This document shows positions 35,505-55,200 of a DNA stretch of 64,000 nucleotides, in pieces. Made by a program: the position numbers and the translations under genes. This DNA comes from Stomorhina lunata (taxonomy: Eukaryota; Arthropoda; Insecta; Diptera; Rhiniidae), in NCBI GenBank assembly GCA_933228675.1, contig OW121742.1, positions 107,152,940 to 107,216,939 of the forward strand, read 5' to 3'. The notes under the pieces are model-generated. The model had not been told where the DNA came from. It did no database searches and worked only from the letters and a program-made list of their open reading frames with translations. Each line of letters begins with the position of its first letter. The stretch's first letter is position 1.

Positions 35505-37079
35505 TTAGTTTTTTATATTTATATTCGGAATAAAGTTTGCTGTAAATATTGCATCAGTTTTGTCAGAGAGTAGCTTCATATTTCCCTGTGTTTGATTTAG
35601 GGTCACTAAAACGGATTGCATAGAGGTTTGAGATTTTATAAGCAATTGATCGGTGGCTAGCAATTGTTTGGAGGCAGAGGTTACTATATTTTTAACAAAC
35701 ATGTTAAGGCTCCGCCAAATTGATATGTTGTTTTCAACTGTTAGAGAAAGTTTATATAAGTTATGGGAATACATACTTTAGTCATATTCTTGTGCGGAGT
35801 TAAAAAAAGTGTCTTATGAAATTTTTTAAAGAACTTTTTAATTATTCTATTAGTTCCGCCCATGCTTTTTTAATACTTACTTAGTTTTCTTTGTAATAAA
35901 TTGCTGTTGTACAGAGAGTCCAAGCTGTTTCTAGATTCTATGCTGTTAGCCTCAAAGCTTTTATCGTAAACATCTGTGGAAAGAAGCATAAAATTAAATT
36001 AACTTTTTAATGCACGAAGGCGGGTTAATAAATTTGTGACTGTTTAAATAAAACACGTTTTAACAAAGATATTTTATCTTTTTACATATTCTCCGTTAAG
36101 TTATAGAGACTTAGTCCAAATTTTTGTTTCCCAAATAGAAATTTTTTGTGAGATTATATATTCATTGAAGTCAAATAATCTTTACTTTTCGCGATTCCTT
36201 ATTGAATCGACATAATAAGCTATTTGAAGCATGGCAGCAAGAAATAGTCACTCGGGCTAAATCTGAAGAATATGACAAATGAGAAATCAACTCGAAGTCC
36301 AATTCATGGATTTTTGCCATGGAAACTGAACATTTTCCAGGTTGAAAAGAACATTTGTTTTTGCCAAATTCGGTCGTTTTTTCATAATTTCCCACTGAAT
36401 CGACAAAATAAGTTCGCATAATATTAGCACATTGATGGTTTCCCCTAGTCGATGTTGTATACCAAAAAGGAGTATTGTGGCGTATCCACGTTTAGTCCAA
36501 AGTTACGAAACTACAGAACATTTAAAATTGAAAACTCTGAGACATGTAAGAAGCCAATGGCTTTCACAACTGTCTTACTTTTAATCTCCGAAAGGCTAAA
36601 ACTATGTTTTTTAATTATTTCGGCATCTATTACATTCAAATTCAGAAATTGAATTTTTAGCATGGAAATGAAAGATACAGAGTCCTCATAATATTTATCA
36701 AACATAATGACACAGCTTGTTTAAATTTAGATAGGAGTCATCTGATAGTTGACAGAAGCAATTTGAATCATCCAAAAGGCTTAGAATTAATTGCCCAACC
36801 TCGTAATTTAATGATGTATTAGGAGGTTGTCCGACACCGAACTGGGAAAACTGTTTTCGAAAGCGGATAGTAGGATTATAAACAAAAAAGTTGCTTGAAC
36901 ATACCTTCATCCGATTCAGAGGCTTCCCCTGTAACTTCCACCGCCAGAACTCTCTGAAAGATTTCTTTTGTAATTTTTGTTTACAACTGGAGAAATGTGT
37001 AAGTTACCTTTTGGTTTAAGTTCAAGGCCACGGTCTCATCTTCGGACTCTGAAGCTTCACCGCGAACAACTTCATTCAT
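35505..37079 (-). CDS. Blos3: BLOC-1 subunit 3 homologue
   Basis: Four exons on the minus strand: 37079-37008, 36953-36905, 35973-35877, 35775-35505; the total is 162 aa. BLOC-1 is a cytosolic complex needed for making lysosome-related organelles. The N-terminus carries two GEASESxxE motifs (VVRGEASESEDE and VTGEASESDE), as in BLOC1S3. The middle has LLQRKLS and the C-terminal half is a heptad-rich helix (residues about 80-150). The third exon splices in frame only with the donor GTATTA after 35877. A stronger-looking donor GTAAGT 4 nt upstream would shift the frame. Intron 2 (about 930 bp) shows no feature. Identification by motif recall and length. Confidence 0.82.
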
Positions 37080-37319
37080 TGTTCCTTTTTGATAAATAAT
37101 TAAACAAGTACATTAAATTAAAAAAAAAAAATGTATTTTCTGATTAGAAATGTAAACAAACTTATCACAGGGTGACACGCATATGCAAACAAATAATTTT
37201 ACAAGACAGAGTGTTATAAATATATTTTTTCCCTTTATTTACAATGGGATCATTGAGGATTAATAAAGGGAAATTTTAGGGTTCATATAATTTCTTTACA
37301 TCTACATCAGCGAAGGGCA
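37080..37319. other. Gap between Blos3 and reductase 1
   Basis: 240-bp AT-rich gap between the Blos3 start and the end of reductase 1, both on the minus strand. It should hold the Blos3 promoter. Nothing specific seen. Confidence 0.3.
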
Positions 37320-45023
<7,704 letters not shown>

Positions 45024-45406
45024 TTTTTCAAGCAAATCTTTGTTGGGCCTTATTTGAAAATTTCTATTTGAAAAAAAAAAACACAAATCAAATTTAAGTT
45101 TTCAAAATATTTGAAGCTGTCCATAGTACAATAAAAAGTGTATTGTGCCATGAAGCTGTCAAAACTTAATTTATAAAAAAAAATACTTTTCTTACCTAAG
45201 CAGACAGCTTTTATTTTATCCGTTAAGCTCTTTTAAAGAGCTTCAGTCATAAGTGTTTAAACAAAAGCTCCCAAGACTGCATGTGCATATTTGTAAAAAA
45301 AAAGCTTTAAAAACTATCTAGTGCATTTACATCAGCCGGAATAAAGAGAAAAGAAAAAGTAGTAAAGGTGAAAAATTCTTTAACAAAAAAATATTCTTTT
45401 ATAAAA
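45024..45406. promoter_or_regulatory. Shared divergent promoter region of reductases 1 and 2
   Basis: 383 bp separate the start codons of two divergent aldo-keto reductases, so the promoters must lie here. No specific motif was identified beyond A/T runs. Confidence 0.45.
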
Positions 45407-47585
45407 ATGAGTGTGGAACCATTATTAAATAAGAATTCAGTGCCTTTTGTAACTCTGAGAAATGGTCGTCGAATGCCCATGATAGGTCTTGGAACATGGA
45501 GGGTATGTGGAAAATATAAATAAGAGAAAACAAAAGTAATGAACTTGACCATCAAATTACAATGACAACGACAAGGTAGAAGTGCATATGAATTGATTTT
45601 GCTTTTTGATAATAACAATAACAAAAGCTTTTTGATAATAACAATAAAATCGGGAAATTGGACTATAAGAAAAACAGTTAAATAGAAAATAGAAATTTTG
45701 AAAATATAAAGAGTCAGGTAAAAATTGGACTTGGATTGAACGTTAATTTTTTTCTCAATTGGTAGATTTAAATCTTTTTTTTTTTAATTTTGGATATTGA
45801 TTTTATCATATCTTTGAAACATGTTGTTCAATTTTATTTTGTTTATATCTCTAAAGGATTTAGAGTTATTTGCATTTTAAAGTAAAAAAAATGTATATGA
45901 AAAATTTTAATTTAATTTTTTTTTTTAATTTATAAAAAATCTAAGATAATATTGTATAAACCTACCATTTTCTACATGATCTCAAAACTGTGAATATTTC
46001 AAATAAAATTAACTTTTTTTCTAGAAAATCCATGAATAAAGGGTGATTTTATGAACAATAAAGTGAAAATACCCAATTTTGTATTTATGTCATTTCTGTC
46101 ATTGGTTGCTGTTCCATCGATTTTATCATATCTTTGGAACGGATTGTTCGATTTTGTTGAAAGTCATAGAATATAATAGTAAATAAAATTTTCTTTAAGT
46201 CGCTTTAAAACAATTTTTTTGATATCTTTAAAGGATTTAAAGTTATTTGTATTTTAAAGTAAAAAAATAATTTTTTTTTTTAAGAAAAATAAAATTTAAA
46301 AAATTTTTTCAAATTCAAAAAAAATTTTAAGATAAAAAAATCTACAATTTTTATTTCATGATCTAAAAACTGTGAATATTCCAAATAAAATAAGCCCTAT
46401 TTTGATTTTATGAAAAATAAAGTGAAAATAGCCAATTTTGTATTAAAGTCATTTCTATCATTGGAAGAACCGCGATTTAAAAGAAAATTTAACTATTCAA
46501 AAGACCCACAATTAAAAAGAAAATTGGACTATATATAGAGGATTATTCTAAAATATATAACTATAATTTTTTAACTTATACTTTCAGCTAACACGCAATG
46601 CTTCAGAAGTTGTACGGGACGCCATCGATGTGGGCTATCGTCATTTTGACTGTGCCCATATTTATAAAAATGAAAGTGAGGTGGGTGTAGCATTGAAGGA
46701 GCTCTTAGAAAAGGGAATTATCAAGAGGTATCTATTTAAATAAAAAAAACTAATTCCTTTATGTCTATTAAAAATTTCTTTCTTCAAATTAGGGACGATA
46801 TATTTGTTACCAGCAAACTTTGGAATACCTTCCATCATCCCTCAATGGTGCGTAAGGCTTGCGAAACCTCACTGAAAAACCTTAATCTAAACTATTTGGA
46901 CAACTATTTAATACACTGGCCCATGGGCTATAAAGATGGTGAAGAGCTGTATCCCCGTGATGAAAATAATAAAACTATATTTTCCGAAGTGGACTATATT
47001 GATACCTGGCGAGCCATGGAGGACTTGGTTGATGCTGGTCTGTGCCTTTCTATTGGACTCTCCAATTTTAATATACAACAAATTAAACGTATTCTAAAAA
47101 TAGCCCGTATACCACCGGCTAATATACAATTTGAATGTCATCCCTATTTGGGTCAACAAGAATTAATAGATTTTTGTAAAGCTCATAATATAGTGGTAAC
47201 AGCCTATAGTTCCTTGGGTTCTCCAAGTTCACCTTATGCCAAGCCTGGTGATTATCCCCTAATGGACAATCCTAAAATATTGACTTTAGCTGACAAATAT
47301 AAAAAAACAACGGCCCAAGTTTTGTTGCGCTATCAATTGCAACGCGGTAATGTTGTTCTCCCAAGATCGGCCAACAAGGATCATATGAAGGAGAATTTCA
47401 ATATTTTGGATTTTAAGATAAGTTCTGAAGATATAGATGCACTGAATAGTCTCGATTTTGGAGGGCGTTTTATGATAATGGCAGAGTAAGCTGTGATCTG
47501 ATATTTTTGTTTTTTGAAATAATTTTTTTTTATAATTTTTAATAGCGCCGAAGGACATCCTCATCATCCATTTGCAAACGAATAA
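45407..47585 (+). CDS. Aldo-keto reductase 2, complete catalytic tetrad
   Basis: Four exons: 45407-45502, 46588-46727, 46793-47485, 47546-47585; phases agree (322 aa, the normal size of the family). NADPH-dependent aldehyde or ketone reductase of the aldose-reductase type; cytosolic, as no signal is seen. Catalytic D53 and Y58 ([10 protein letters not shown]), K87 (TSKLW) and H120 (LIHWPMG) are present. Cofactor motifs GLSNFN, FECHPY and [12 protein letters not shown] are intact. The C-terminus is [10 protein letters not shown]. Same exon layout as reductase 3 and as the last exons of reductase 1, pointing to tandem duplication. Start Met precedes the first barrel strand by about 15 residues. 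Substrate cannot be told from sequence. Confidence 0.92.
45775..46470. repeat. Duplicated segment in intron 1 of reductase 2
   Basis: Two diverged copies, about 45790-46115 and 46118-46460. Both include GATTTTATCATATCTTTG, AAAGTGAAAATA, CCAATTTTGTATT and GTCATTTCT. Followed by one unit of the 36-bp minisatellite near 46480-46545. Confidence 0.65.
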
Positions 47586-47639
47586 AAGCTAATTTGGTTT
47601 TGTAAATAATAATAAAATAAAAAAATCTTGTACCTGTTT

Positions 47640-48150
47640 ATACATATAAATATTTGTAACAAAAAAACAAATCGTTTTCTATAAAATTGGAACTATATAA
47701 AATACCCAGGCTTAAGTATAAAATTGGACTATATAAAAGGCCCATGATTAAATATAAAAATTGAATATATAAAAGACCCACTATTGAATGTAAAATTGGA
47801 CTATATGAAAGACCCATGACAAAGACTCTATAATATAAAGATTGATTTACCGTGTGGTCCATTTGAAAAGTTCCACAAAAGGTGTGAATACCGCTTTTAC
47901 TCTAATACGGAAACAACTAACGGAGACGATGTATGTTTGTTTGTGCGTTTATGTACTTTTCGCTGTTCTTTATCCACTTTAATTTCACTTTTAGCTGAAA
48001 AAAATGTATGGAGTGCTATATCTTTGCCCATGATTAAATAGAAAATGGGACTATATAAAAGACCCACGATTTAATAGAAAATTGTACTGTATAAAAGAAC
48101 TACGATTAAATAGAAAATGGAACTATATAAAAGACCCATCAGTCTATGTC
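47640..48150. repeat. 36-bp minisatellite, left block
   Basis: Diverged copies of a 36-bp unit containing ATTAAATAGAAAATTGGAC and TATATAAAAGACCCA, most regular at 47690-47830 and 48020-48140. Stray units occur in intron 1 of reductase 2. The same unit forms the block at 56205-56640. Confidence 0.8.
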
Positions 48151-49410
48151 AGGCAGTCGCCGAGTGCGAATGGTTTTTTTCTCTCGTGTCGGTTATCTAA
48201 CATTGTAAAGGGACAACAACTTAATTCCGGGAAGGCATCCCTATGGGATGTACTCGAAAATGTATAGGGATCGTCCATGGACAAAAATATGATATCAAAT
48301 TATCTTTTAAGTTACTACCTGTACATTGATAACAAGCTTACATGGCCAGCTTACCGGTCAGCCAGCCGGACGGACATCGTTGAAACAACTTAGGTAGTGA
48401 TTCTGAGTCGATTGGTATACTAAAAGATAGGTCTCAGACCAATATTTCTAGGCGCTTCAAACATCATCACAAACCTAGTATACCCTTTCCACCAATTTAA
48501 AAATAAATTAAAATCTTAAAAAGAGCTCGTATTTAAAACGAAAAACAATAATAGTTACGAACACAAGTGATTTTTTGCTTCTTTTTTTGATTTGGCTTTT
48601 TTATATTAATTTTTTATAAAAAATATATAAATTCATCCGTATATACATATTTATGGCACGTTCTTTTAACTAATGTGATTTCTGGGGCGAACGTTTCGAA
48701 GGCGGACGGGTCCGTCTGAAATTGAGTTCTTAGAAAATATTCGTCTGGCTTACGTTATGTTACGTTGTGCTTTTTTTGTTTTCAAATTGTTTGGTTGCCA
48801 ATATATCTCAATTCGAAAGCTTTTTAATTTTTTCATACAAAATTTTTAATTCAAAATAAAAAAGGTAACTCTTTATTTTGTTTGTCAAAAAAATAACTCA
48901 AAATATAACAAAATACAAATTTGTTTGTAGTATTTTGGAAATTGTTGCTAAGTCTCTGATAAATAATCAGAATTTCTTCGCCTAGACCAGATCAAAATCA
49001 AGAATAGATGATAATGAATTGGGTTACAAAGTTCAACGAATACATTTTGAGAAAAATTAAAGATTTTTTTTAATTAGTACAAAGGAAAAGTTTTATTACC
49101 AAAACGAACATATCATCTTTGATCTTTTGACCGTTGGGACAGCCCTTTTAGGCCTAAAGTAACTCTATTATATTACGTTAACAAAGAGGAACTCTGTGCT
49201 CATCAATCCTATTATTATCTTATTGTCTTTAGTAGCTGAATAAGGCCTTTAACTGAAGATTTCTTTCATACACTTTAACTTTAGGTGCCTTACATCCGCA
49301 TTAACGTTTGGGAGAAGTTCTTCATCACAAGGCTTTATGATGAAGACATTCTCCACTCACCAAAGTCGGTAAAAATTTGATATCATGCTACATAAGTTCC
49401 ATTTTAATTC
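48151..49410. other. Non-coding stretch with a dispersed-repeat end
   Basis: 48300-48500 is homologous to 10430-10606 (blocks GGACGGACATCGTT, GTGATTCTGAG, TATACCCTTTCCACC). The rest, 48500-49410, is AT-rich and shows nothing. Confidence 0.5.
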
Positions 49411-50088
49411 AAGTTCAGTTCTAGTTCAGTTCTAGTTCAGTTCTAGTTCAGTTCTAGTTCAGTTCTAGTTCAGTTCTAGTTCAGTTCTAGTTCAGTTCTA
49501 GTTCAGTTCTAGTTCAGTTCTAGTTCAGTTCTAGTTCAGTTCTAGTTCAGTTCTAGTTCAGTTCTAGTTCAGTTCTAGTTCAGTTCTAGTTCAGTTCTAG
49601 TTCAGTTCTAGTTCAGTTCTAGTTCAGTTCTAGTTCAGTTCTAGTTCAGTTCTAGTTCAGTTCTAGTTCAGTTCTAGTTCAGTTCTAGTTCAGTTCTAGT
49701 TCAGTTCTAGTTCAGTTCTAGTTCAGTTCTAGTTCAGTTCTAGTTCAGTTCTAGTTCAGTTCTAGTTCAGTTCTAGTTCAGTTCTAGTTCAGTTCTAGTT
49801 CAGTTCTAGTTCAGTTCTAGTTCAGTTCTAGTTCAGTTCTAGTTCAGTTCTAGTTCAGTTCTAGTTCAGTTCTAGTTCAGTTCTAGTTCAGTTCTAGTTC
49901 AGTTCTAGTTCAGTTCTAGTTCAGTTCTAGTTCAGTTCTAGTTCAGTTCTAGTTCAGTTCTAGTTCAGTTCTAGTTCAGTTCTAGTTCAGTTCTAGTTCA
50001 GTTCTAGTTCAGTTCTAGTTCAGTTCTAGTTCAGTTCTAGTTCTGTTCTAGCTCAGTTCTAGTTCAGTTCTAGTTCAATTCTGGTTCT
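49411..50088. repeat. 11-bp satellite (AGTTCTAGTTC), about 60 copies
   Basis: About 680 bp of an 11-bp unit, almost perfect until changes appear at the right end (50040-50088). No coding meaning. Its homogeneity suggests recent expansion. Confidence 0.97.
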
Positions 50089-50091
50089 TTT

Positions 50092-50210
50092 TATTCTAAA
50101 AGGTACCTTTTATCCTAAAAGGTATATTTTATTCTAAAAGGTATATTTTATTCTAAAAGGTCCATTTTATTCTAAACGGTACATTTTATTCTAAAAAGTA
50201 TTTTAACATA
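50092..50210. repeat. 19-bp tandem repeat, about six copies
   Basis: Unit ATTCTAAAAGGTATATTTT with point changes, directly after the 11-bp satellite. Confidence 0.8.
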
Positions 50211-50559
50211 CATATATGTACGTTTTAATGCACCTTCTATTATGATTTATTTAAAAAAATATATATATTTTCTAAATATATGTTCATTATTTTCCTAGCA
50301 AAAATTTTAAGTTAGAAAATAAAATTGTAAACGATTGATATTTTATGATTGTCTGTTTTTGACTCAAAGAACGTGTGAAATTCAGTTACAAGAACGATAT
50401 ATTTGTAGAAGCTTTTAAAAATTGTTTAGCTCTTACGCTTTTTACTCAATCAGAACTGACATTCTTATTACAAAAACGAAAACCAAATTTTTCTACTCAT
50501 ATGATGAACGATTTGGAAAAAAACTAATTACACAAACGGGCCATTAGTGTTTCGGAACA

Positions 50560-52284
50560 ATGAACGGGGTTCACCCCCCTAATAACAACCGGTTTCGTGA
50601 GCTTTCAGAGACCGGAAAAAACAAAAATAAAAGACCAAGATCGGAAGACTTTTTACCTTTACCGCCTACGCAATCGTTTGAACGACAACGTCCACGTTAT
50701 TTAGTTGCATCTACTTTTTCACAAAATGCAAACAGTGAAGTCCGCCCATTGTCATCGTACAATGTTTTCCAAGTGGAAAAAGGTCTAAACCATATTTCAA
50801 AAGACTATTCGGAAGTAAGTGAAATGCGAAGTGGAGATCTCCTCATTAAAGTAACAGACAACAAAACTGCGGAAAAGTTCTTAAAAGCTAAAAATATTGA
50901 TATTATTCCAGTGAAAATCTCCCTCTACAAAACTTTAAACACAATTCAAGGTCGTATTTTTTCAAAAAAAATTATCAATATTCCCGAAGAAGAAATTGCA
51001 GAATCTCTTAAAGATCAAAATGTCACCGAGGTCCGAAAAATAACAAAAAAAGAAGGAGATTTATTTATTGCGACAGGAGCTGCGGTCATCACTTTTGACC
51101 TTATACATTTGCCTGAATACTTGAAAATTGGTTGGGAAAGGGTCAAAGTACAGGAGTACATCCCAAACCCTATGAAATGTTCATCATGCCATAAACTAGG
51201 ACACACCAAAAACCGTTGCAAAGGCATTCAACTCTGCAAAGAATGCGCTTTACCTCCACCACATGATCTCTGCTCCCGCAAATTTTGCATTAATTGCCAA
51301 ATCGAAACACACGCCTCATACGATCCCAACTGTCCTACATATTGGAAACATAAGTCCGTCAACTATTTAAGAATCACAAGAAAATGCACCACACGACAAG
51401 CATGGGCCATATTCAACGACAACCCTTCTCTCAACATCTTACAACCAACTCAACAAAATTCCAAACATCTTCAAACATACGCACAGGTTTTGAACAACAC
51501 TTCAATATCGTCGTTACAAAACCAAACAAATCATGCAAAAGTAAATAGCAACAATTCAACAGAACTTAAACCAACAAAAACATCAACACAATTCATTAAC
51601 TCTATTTCAATAAACTCCCCGCCAACTCTCAACAAAAATATTCAAAACGTCATCTCACCAACAACAACGTCGTCGTTACAAAACCAAACAAATCATGCAA
51701 AACTAAATAGCAACAAATCAACAGAACCTAAACCAACGAAAACATCAACTCAATCTGTTTACTCTACTTCAATTAACTCTCCTCCATCTCTCAGCAAAAA
51801 CACTCAAAACCTCATCTCACCAAAAACAACATCAATAGAAATCTCAACACAAGATAATTCTCAAGACAAATCTCTCTCAGATAATATAGCAGTTCAATCG
51901 AACTCATTCAACGAGTTTTCTTCTACTTCTACTGTAAATGATTCAGCCGCTGTTAAAAAAAACTCTGATTTTATGCTAATAAGCAGCACTTTTGATGAAG
52001 AATTTTTTTCGGACATAACAGATGATCAATTTTCCAACAATATGCCAATCGATAAAAATCTCTCAGAAGAAAATATTTTAATGGAAATTAATGAAAATTT
52101 AGGTTTGATAACACCTCCTAAAAATAACACAACAGGATTTACTACCCCCAAAAAGGATGGTAAAGACAAACCTAATGAAAATTCTCCCTGCAGTCAACTT
52201 TATAAAAAATTTCCTAATTTAAATACCATAATATCACCTAACACATTTAAAAATACTTTGCCTAAAAAAGGAAAGAAAAAATAA
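50560..52284 (+). CDS. LINE ORF1, gag-like RNA-binding protein
   Basis: 574 residues, uninterrupted. In LINEs of this type ORF1 coats the element RNA. An RNA-recognition-like region lies at about residues 70-195 (KVTDNKTAEKFLKAKNIDII, VRKITKKEGDLF). Zinc knuckles start at C207 (CSSCHKLGHTKNRC), followed by CKECALPPPHDLC and CINCQIETHASYDPNC. The C-terminal half is Asn/Thr/Ser-rich, with an internal duplication of about 55 residues (SSLQNQTNHAKVNSN and SSLQNQTNHAKLNSN). It ends in a Lys-rich run. ORF2 begins 9 bp after the stop. Retrotransposon protein, not a host gene. Confidence 0.88.
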   Translation: MNGVHPPNNNRFRELSETGKNKNKRPRSEDFLPLPPTQSFERQRPRYLVASTFSQNANSEVRPLSSYNVFQVEKGLNHISKDYSEVSEMRSGDLLIKVTDNKTAEKFLKAKNIDIIPVKISLYKTLNTIQGRIFSKKIINIPEEEIAESLKDQNVTEVRKITKKEGDLFIATGAAVITFDLIHLPEYLKIGWERVKVQEYIPNPMKCSSCHKLGHTKNRCKGIQLCKECALPPPHDLCSRKFCINCQIETHASYDPNCPTYWKHKSVNYLRITRKCTTRQAWAIFNDNPSLNILQPTQQNSKHLQTYAQVLNNTSISSLQNQTNHAKVNSNNSTELKPTKTSTQFINSISINSPPTLNKNIQNVISPTTTSSLQNQTNHAKLNSNKSTEPKPTKTSTQSVYSTSINSPPSLSKNTQNLISPKTTSIEISTQDNSQDKSLSDNIAVQSNSFNEFSSTSTVNDSAAVKKNSDFMLISSTFDEEFFSDITDDQFSNNMPIDKNLSEENILMEINENLGLITPPKNNTTGFTTPKKDGKDKPNENSPCSQLYKKFPNLNTIISPNTFKNTLPKKGKKK

Positions 52285-52293
52285 TAACATTTT

Positions 52294-55200
52294 ATGCACA
52301 TTGGTCTAAACATAATCATATTACAGTGGAACATTCAAGGTTTCACTAATCATAAATTTGCTCTCGAACAATTAATTTCTAAACATAAACCAAACATTGT
52401 TGCATTACAAGAAACTCACATCACTCAAAAGGATCTACGTTTCCTTCATTTGCCCGGCTTTAAAGTTTTCCACCATAACAAAGATTATAATTATGCCAAA
52501 TCGGGTATAGCCATTTTTGTTAAAAATAACATTAATATAAAACAGTACATCAAATCAAATGGCAATCTTCTGTTTCAATCTATAATTATAAAATGTGAAA
52601 TAGACTTACAAATAACAAACATATACAAAGAAGGTGACTTTAATTTAAATCCTCTAATGGTCGACAACATAACATTATTTGATAACACACAACAGCTGGT
52701 TTTGGGTGACCTTAATTCCCAAAATTGTATTTGGGGATCTTCCTATAACTCGCCTAGCGGGAGTATTTGGGAAAAGTTTGCAGATGATAAAAACTTGGTG
52801 GTTTTGAATGATGGATCACCAACGCTTTTCAGTACGAGAAATACATTAACTTCGATTGATGTTACAATGAGCAGTGTTGATTTAGCCCCAGGTTTATCTT
52901 GGCGCTGTTTAGACCTGCCGGACGTCGCGGATCATTTCCCCATCATAGTAACAAACAACTCGAACAAAACAATAGAGAAACTTTTTATTTCGCGTTTCAA
53001 AGACAATAAAGCTGATTGGCCACTATTTAATAAAAAAGCAGTTTTTTTTAATGAAAAGTTTGAAAAATCGACAAACATCAACAAGGAAGCAGCCCAAATA
53101 AACCGCATATTAAGAAGTTCAGCCAATGAATCCATTCCACTCAGTCGCAAACCATATAAGACGAGTAATCCAGTATGGTTTAACTCCGAGATTTCAAGTT
53201 TATTACGTTTGAGACAAAATGCTTGGAGACTCTTCAAAAGAAGCAGAAATCAGCAAAATGCTCTTGAGTACAGAAGAGCCTGTGCGAGGGTTAAGAGGGA
53301 GTGCAGGACTGCCAAAAGGCGCACTTGGGAGAATTTCGTTAATTCTTTAAACCCATCCATGGACGTCCGGTTTTTGTGGAATAAAGTCAGAAATTTAAGA
53401 ACAAACAAGATAGACAACTTTCCCACAATTTTCGTAGATGGAAACAATTTTTCTCATCCTCAAGAGATTGCAGACATTTTCGCAAAACATTGGTCTTCTT
53501 TGAGCTCAAATAGCTCATTTGACGAAGATATAATTTCAGCAAAAAACAATATGGTGATTGAAAGTTCTGGACAAATTAATATTAAATATATAAAAATGAC
53601 GGATAAAGTGGATTTAAATGAACTAAATGAAATTTTAAAATCACTTAGGGGCAGTACTCCCGCTAGTGACAAAATAACGTACAATATGATTAAAAACTCT
53701 CCCGATCATTTTAAACAACGTATTTGTGATTTATACAATAATATATTGGAATCTGGAAATTTTCCTCATCAGTGGAAAACGGCCATATTAACTCCAATTC
53801 CCAAACACTCTAAAAATCAAAATAAGATCGAAGGATACCGACCCATATCGCTTTTACCGGTAGTATCCAAAGTTTTTGAAAAAATCATCTCTAAAAGATT
53901 TTGGAAATTTGCTGGAGCAGAATTAAATGCCAACCAACATGCTTTCTTGCCTAGCCGAGGAGTCCACAGTATTTGTCACCAACTGGAGGAAACATTAAGA
54001 ACAAATTTAAAAAAGAAAAAACACTCACTCGTGCTGTCAGAAGACATTGAAAAGGCTTTTGACAGAGTCATTGTAACATATATTTTGCAGGAACTTAGTG
54101 CTTGGAAAATGCCATTACAGGTAATAACTTTAACAAAATCATTTTTGGAAAATCGCTCTTTTAGAGTTAAGGTAGACGGTTTTTTGTCTGTATCGTATCC
54201 CCTTGAAAATGGTATACCACAAGGATCCCCCTTATCAGTAATGCTGTATGCTATATATGCCAATTCTCTGGTTAAGGCAGTAGAAAATGTGTCAGGTGTT
54301 GACTACATTGGAATCTATGCCGACAATATTTTTACAGTTGCTTCTGGAAATCCCGATAATGTGCGTGAAAATCTTAATAAACTGGACTATAAAATTAATG
54401 AATGGGCTAAAGAAAGAGGAGCGGTTATACCAGCAGAAAAAGCCGAAATACTCCACATATGCAGAAAGCGAAACTGTGGCCTAAATAGCGTATATATTCG
54501 AGACCAGAATATTAATACAGTTGAAGAGATGTCTATTCTGGGAATTTTATTTTCCAAAAACCTCTTGTGGAATAATCACGTTAAGTTCGTAGCACTTAAA
54601 CTAGCAAAAATTAACAATCTTTTAAAATTAATATGTTCCCGTTGCAAAGGCCCGCACATTGAGACGGCGATTAACATCTGTAAATCTCTAACAACTGGGG
54701 TTATTCAGCATGGCATTACTTTGTACGGATGGACATCGCAGAAAAATGTCGACAAAATAAATACCGCGCTAAATAATTGCTACAGAACAGCCACTGGTCT
54801 ACTTCGGTCAACAACATTGGCTCTTTTGAGGAAGGAAGCTGATTTTACAGATTTTACGTCATTGGTTGAGAAATACTCCGTCTCTATGGCCTCTAGAGCA
54901 ATTACCAACACCTTTGATGGGTTGCATGAAACCTTTTGGAAACATCTAGAATCAAAGACAAATTCACCATCTGCCGTTAGGAAAATAATTTTCCTTATAA
55001 AACAGAGTGGCGTTTCTATACCTCTTAAACCAGCAACTCCAATTAGTTCTGAAAATGCAATAAGAATTGACGATAGTCTGTCTTTTTTTAATAAGAATTC
55101 CACAAATCCAGTTTGCTTTAAAAAAATTATGACTCAAAAAGTAAACAATTTTGCACCAGAAATTACATTATATACAGATGGATCCTTTCATAATGGCGTC

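Noticed and set aside
49411..50088. CRISPR-like or telomere-like array
   Set aside because: There are no spacers and the 11-bp unit is contiguous. It does not match the usual TTAGG insect telomere repeat, and flies lack that repeat.
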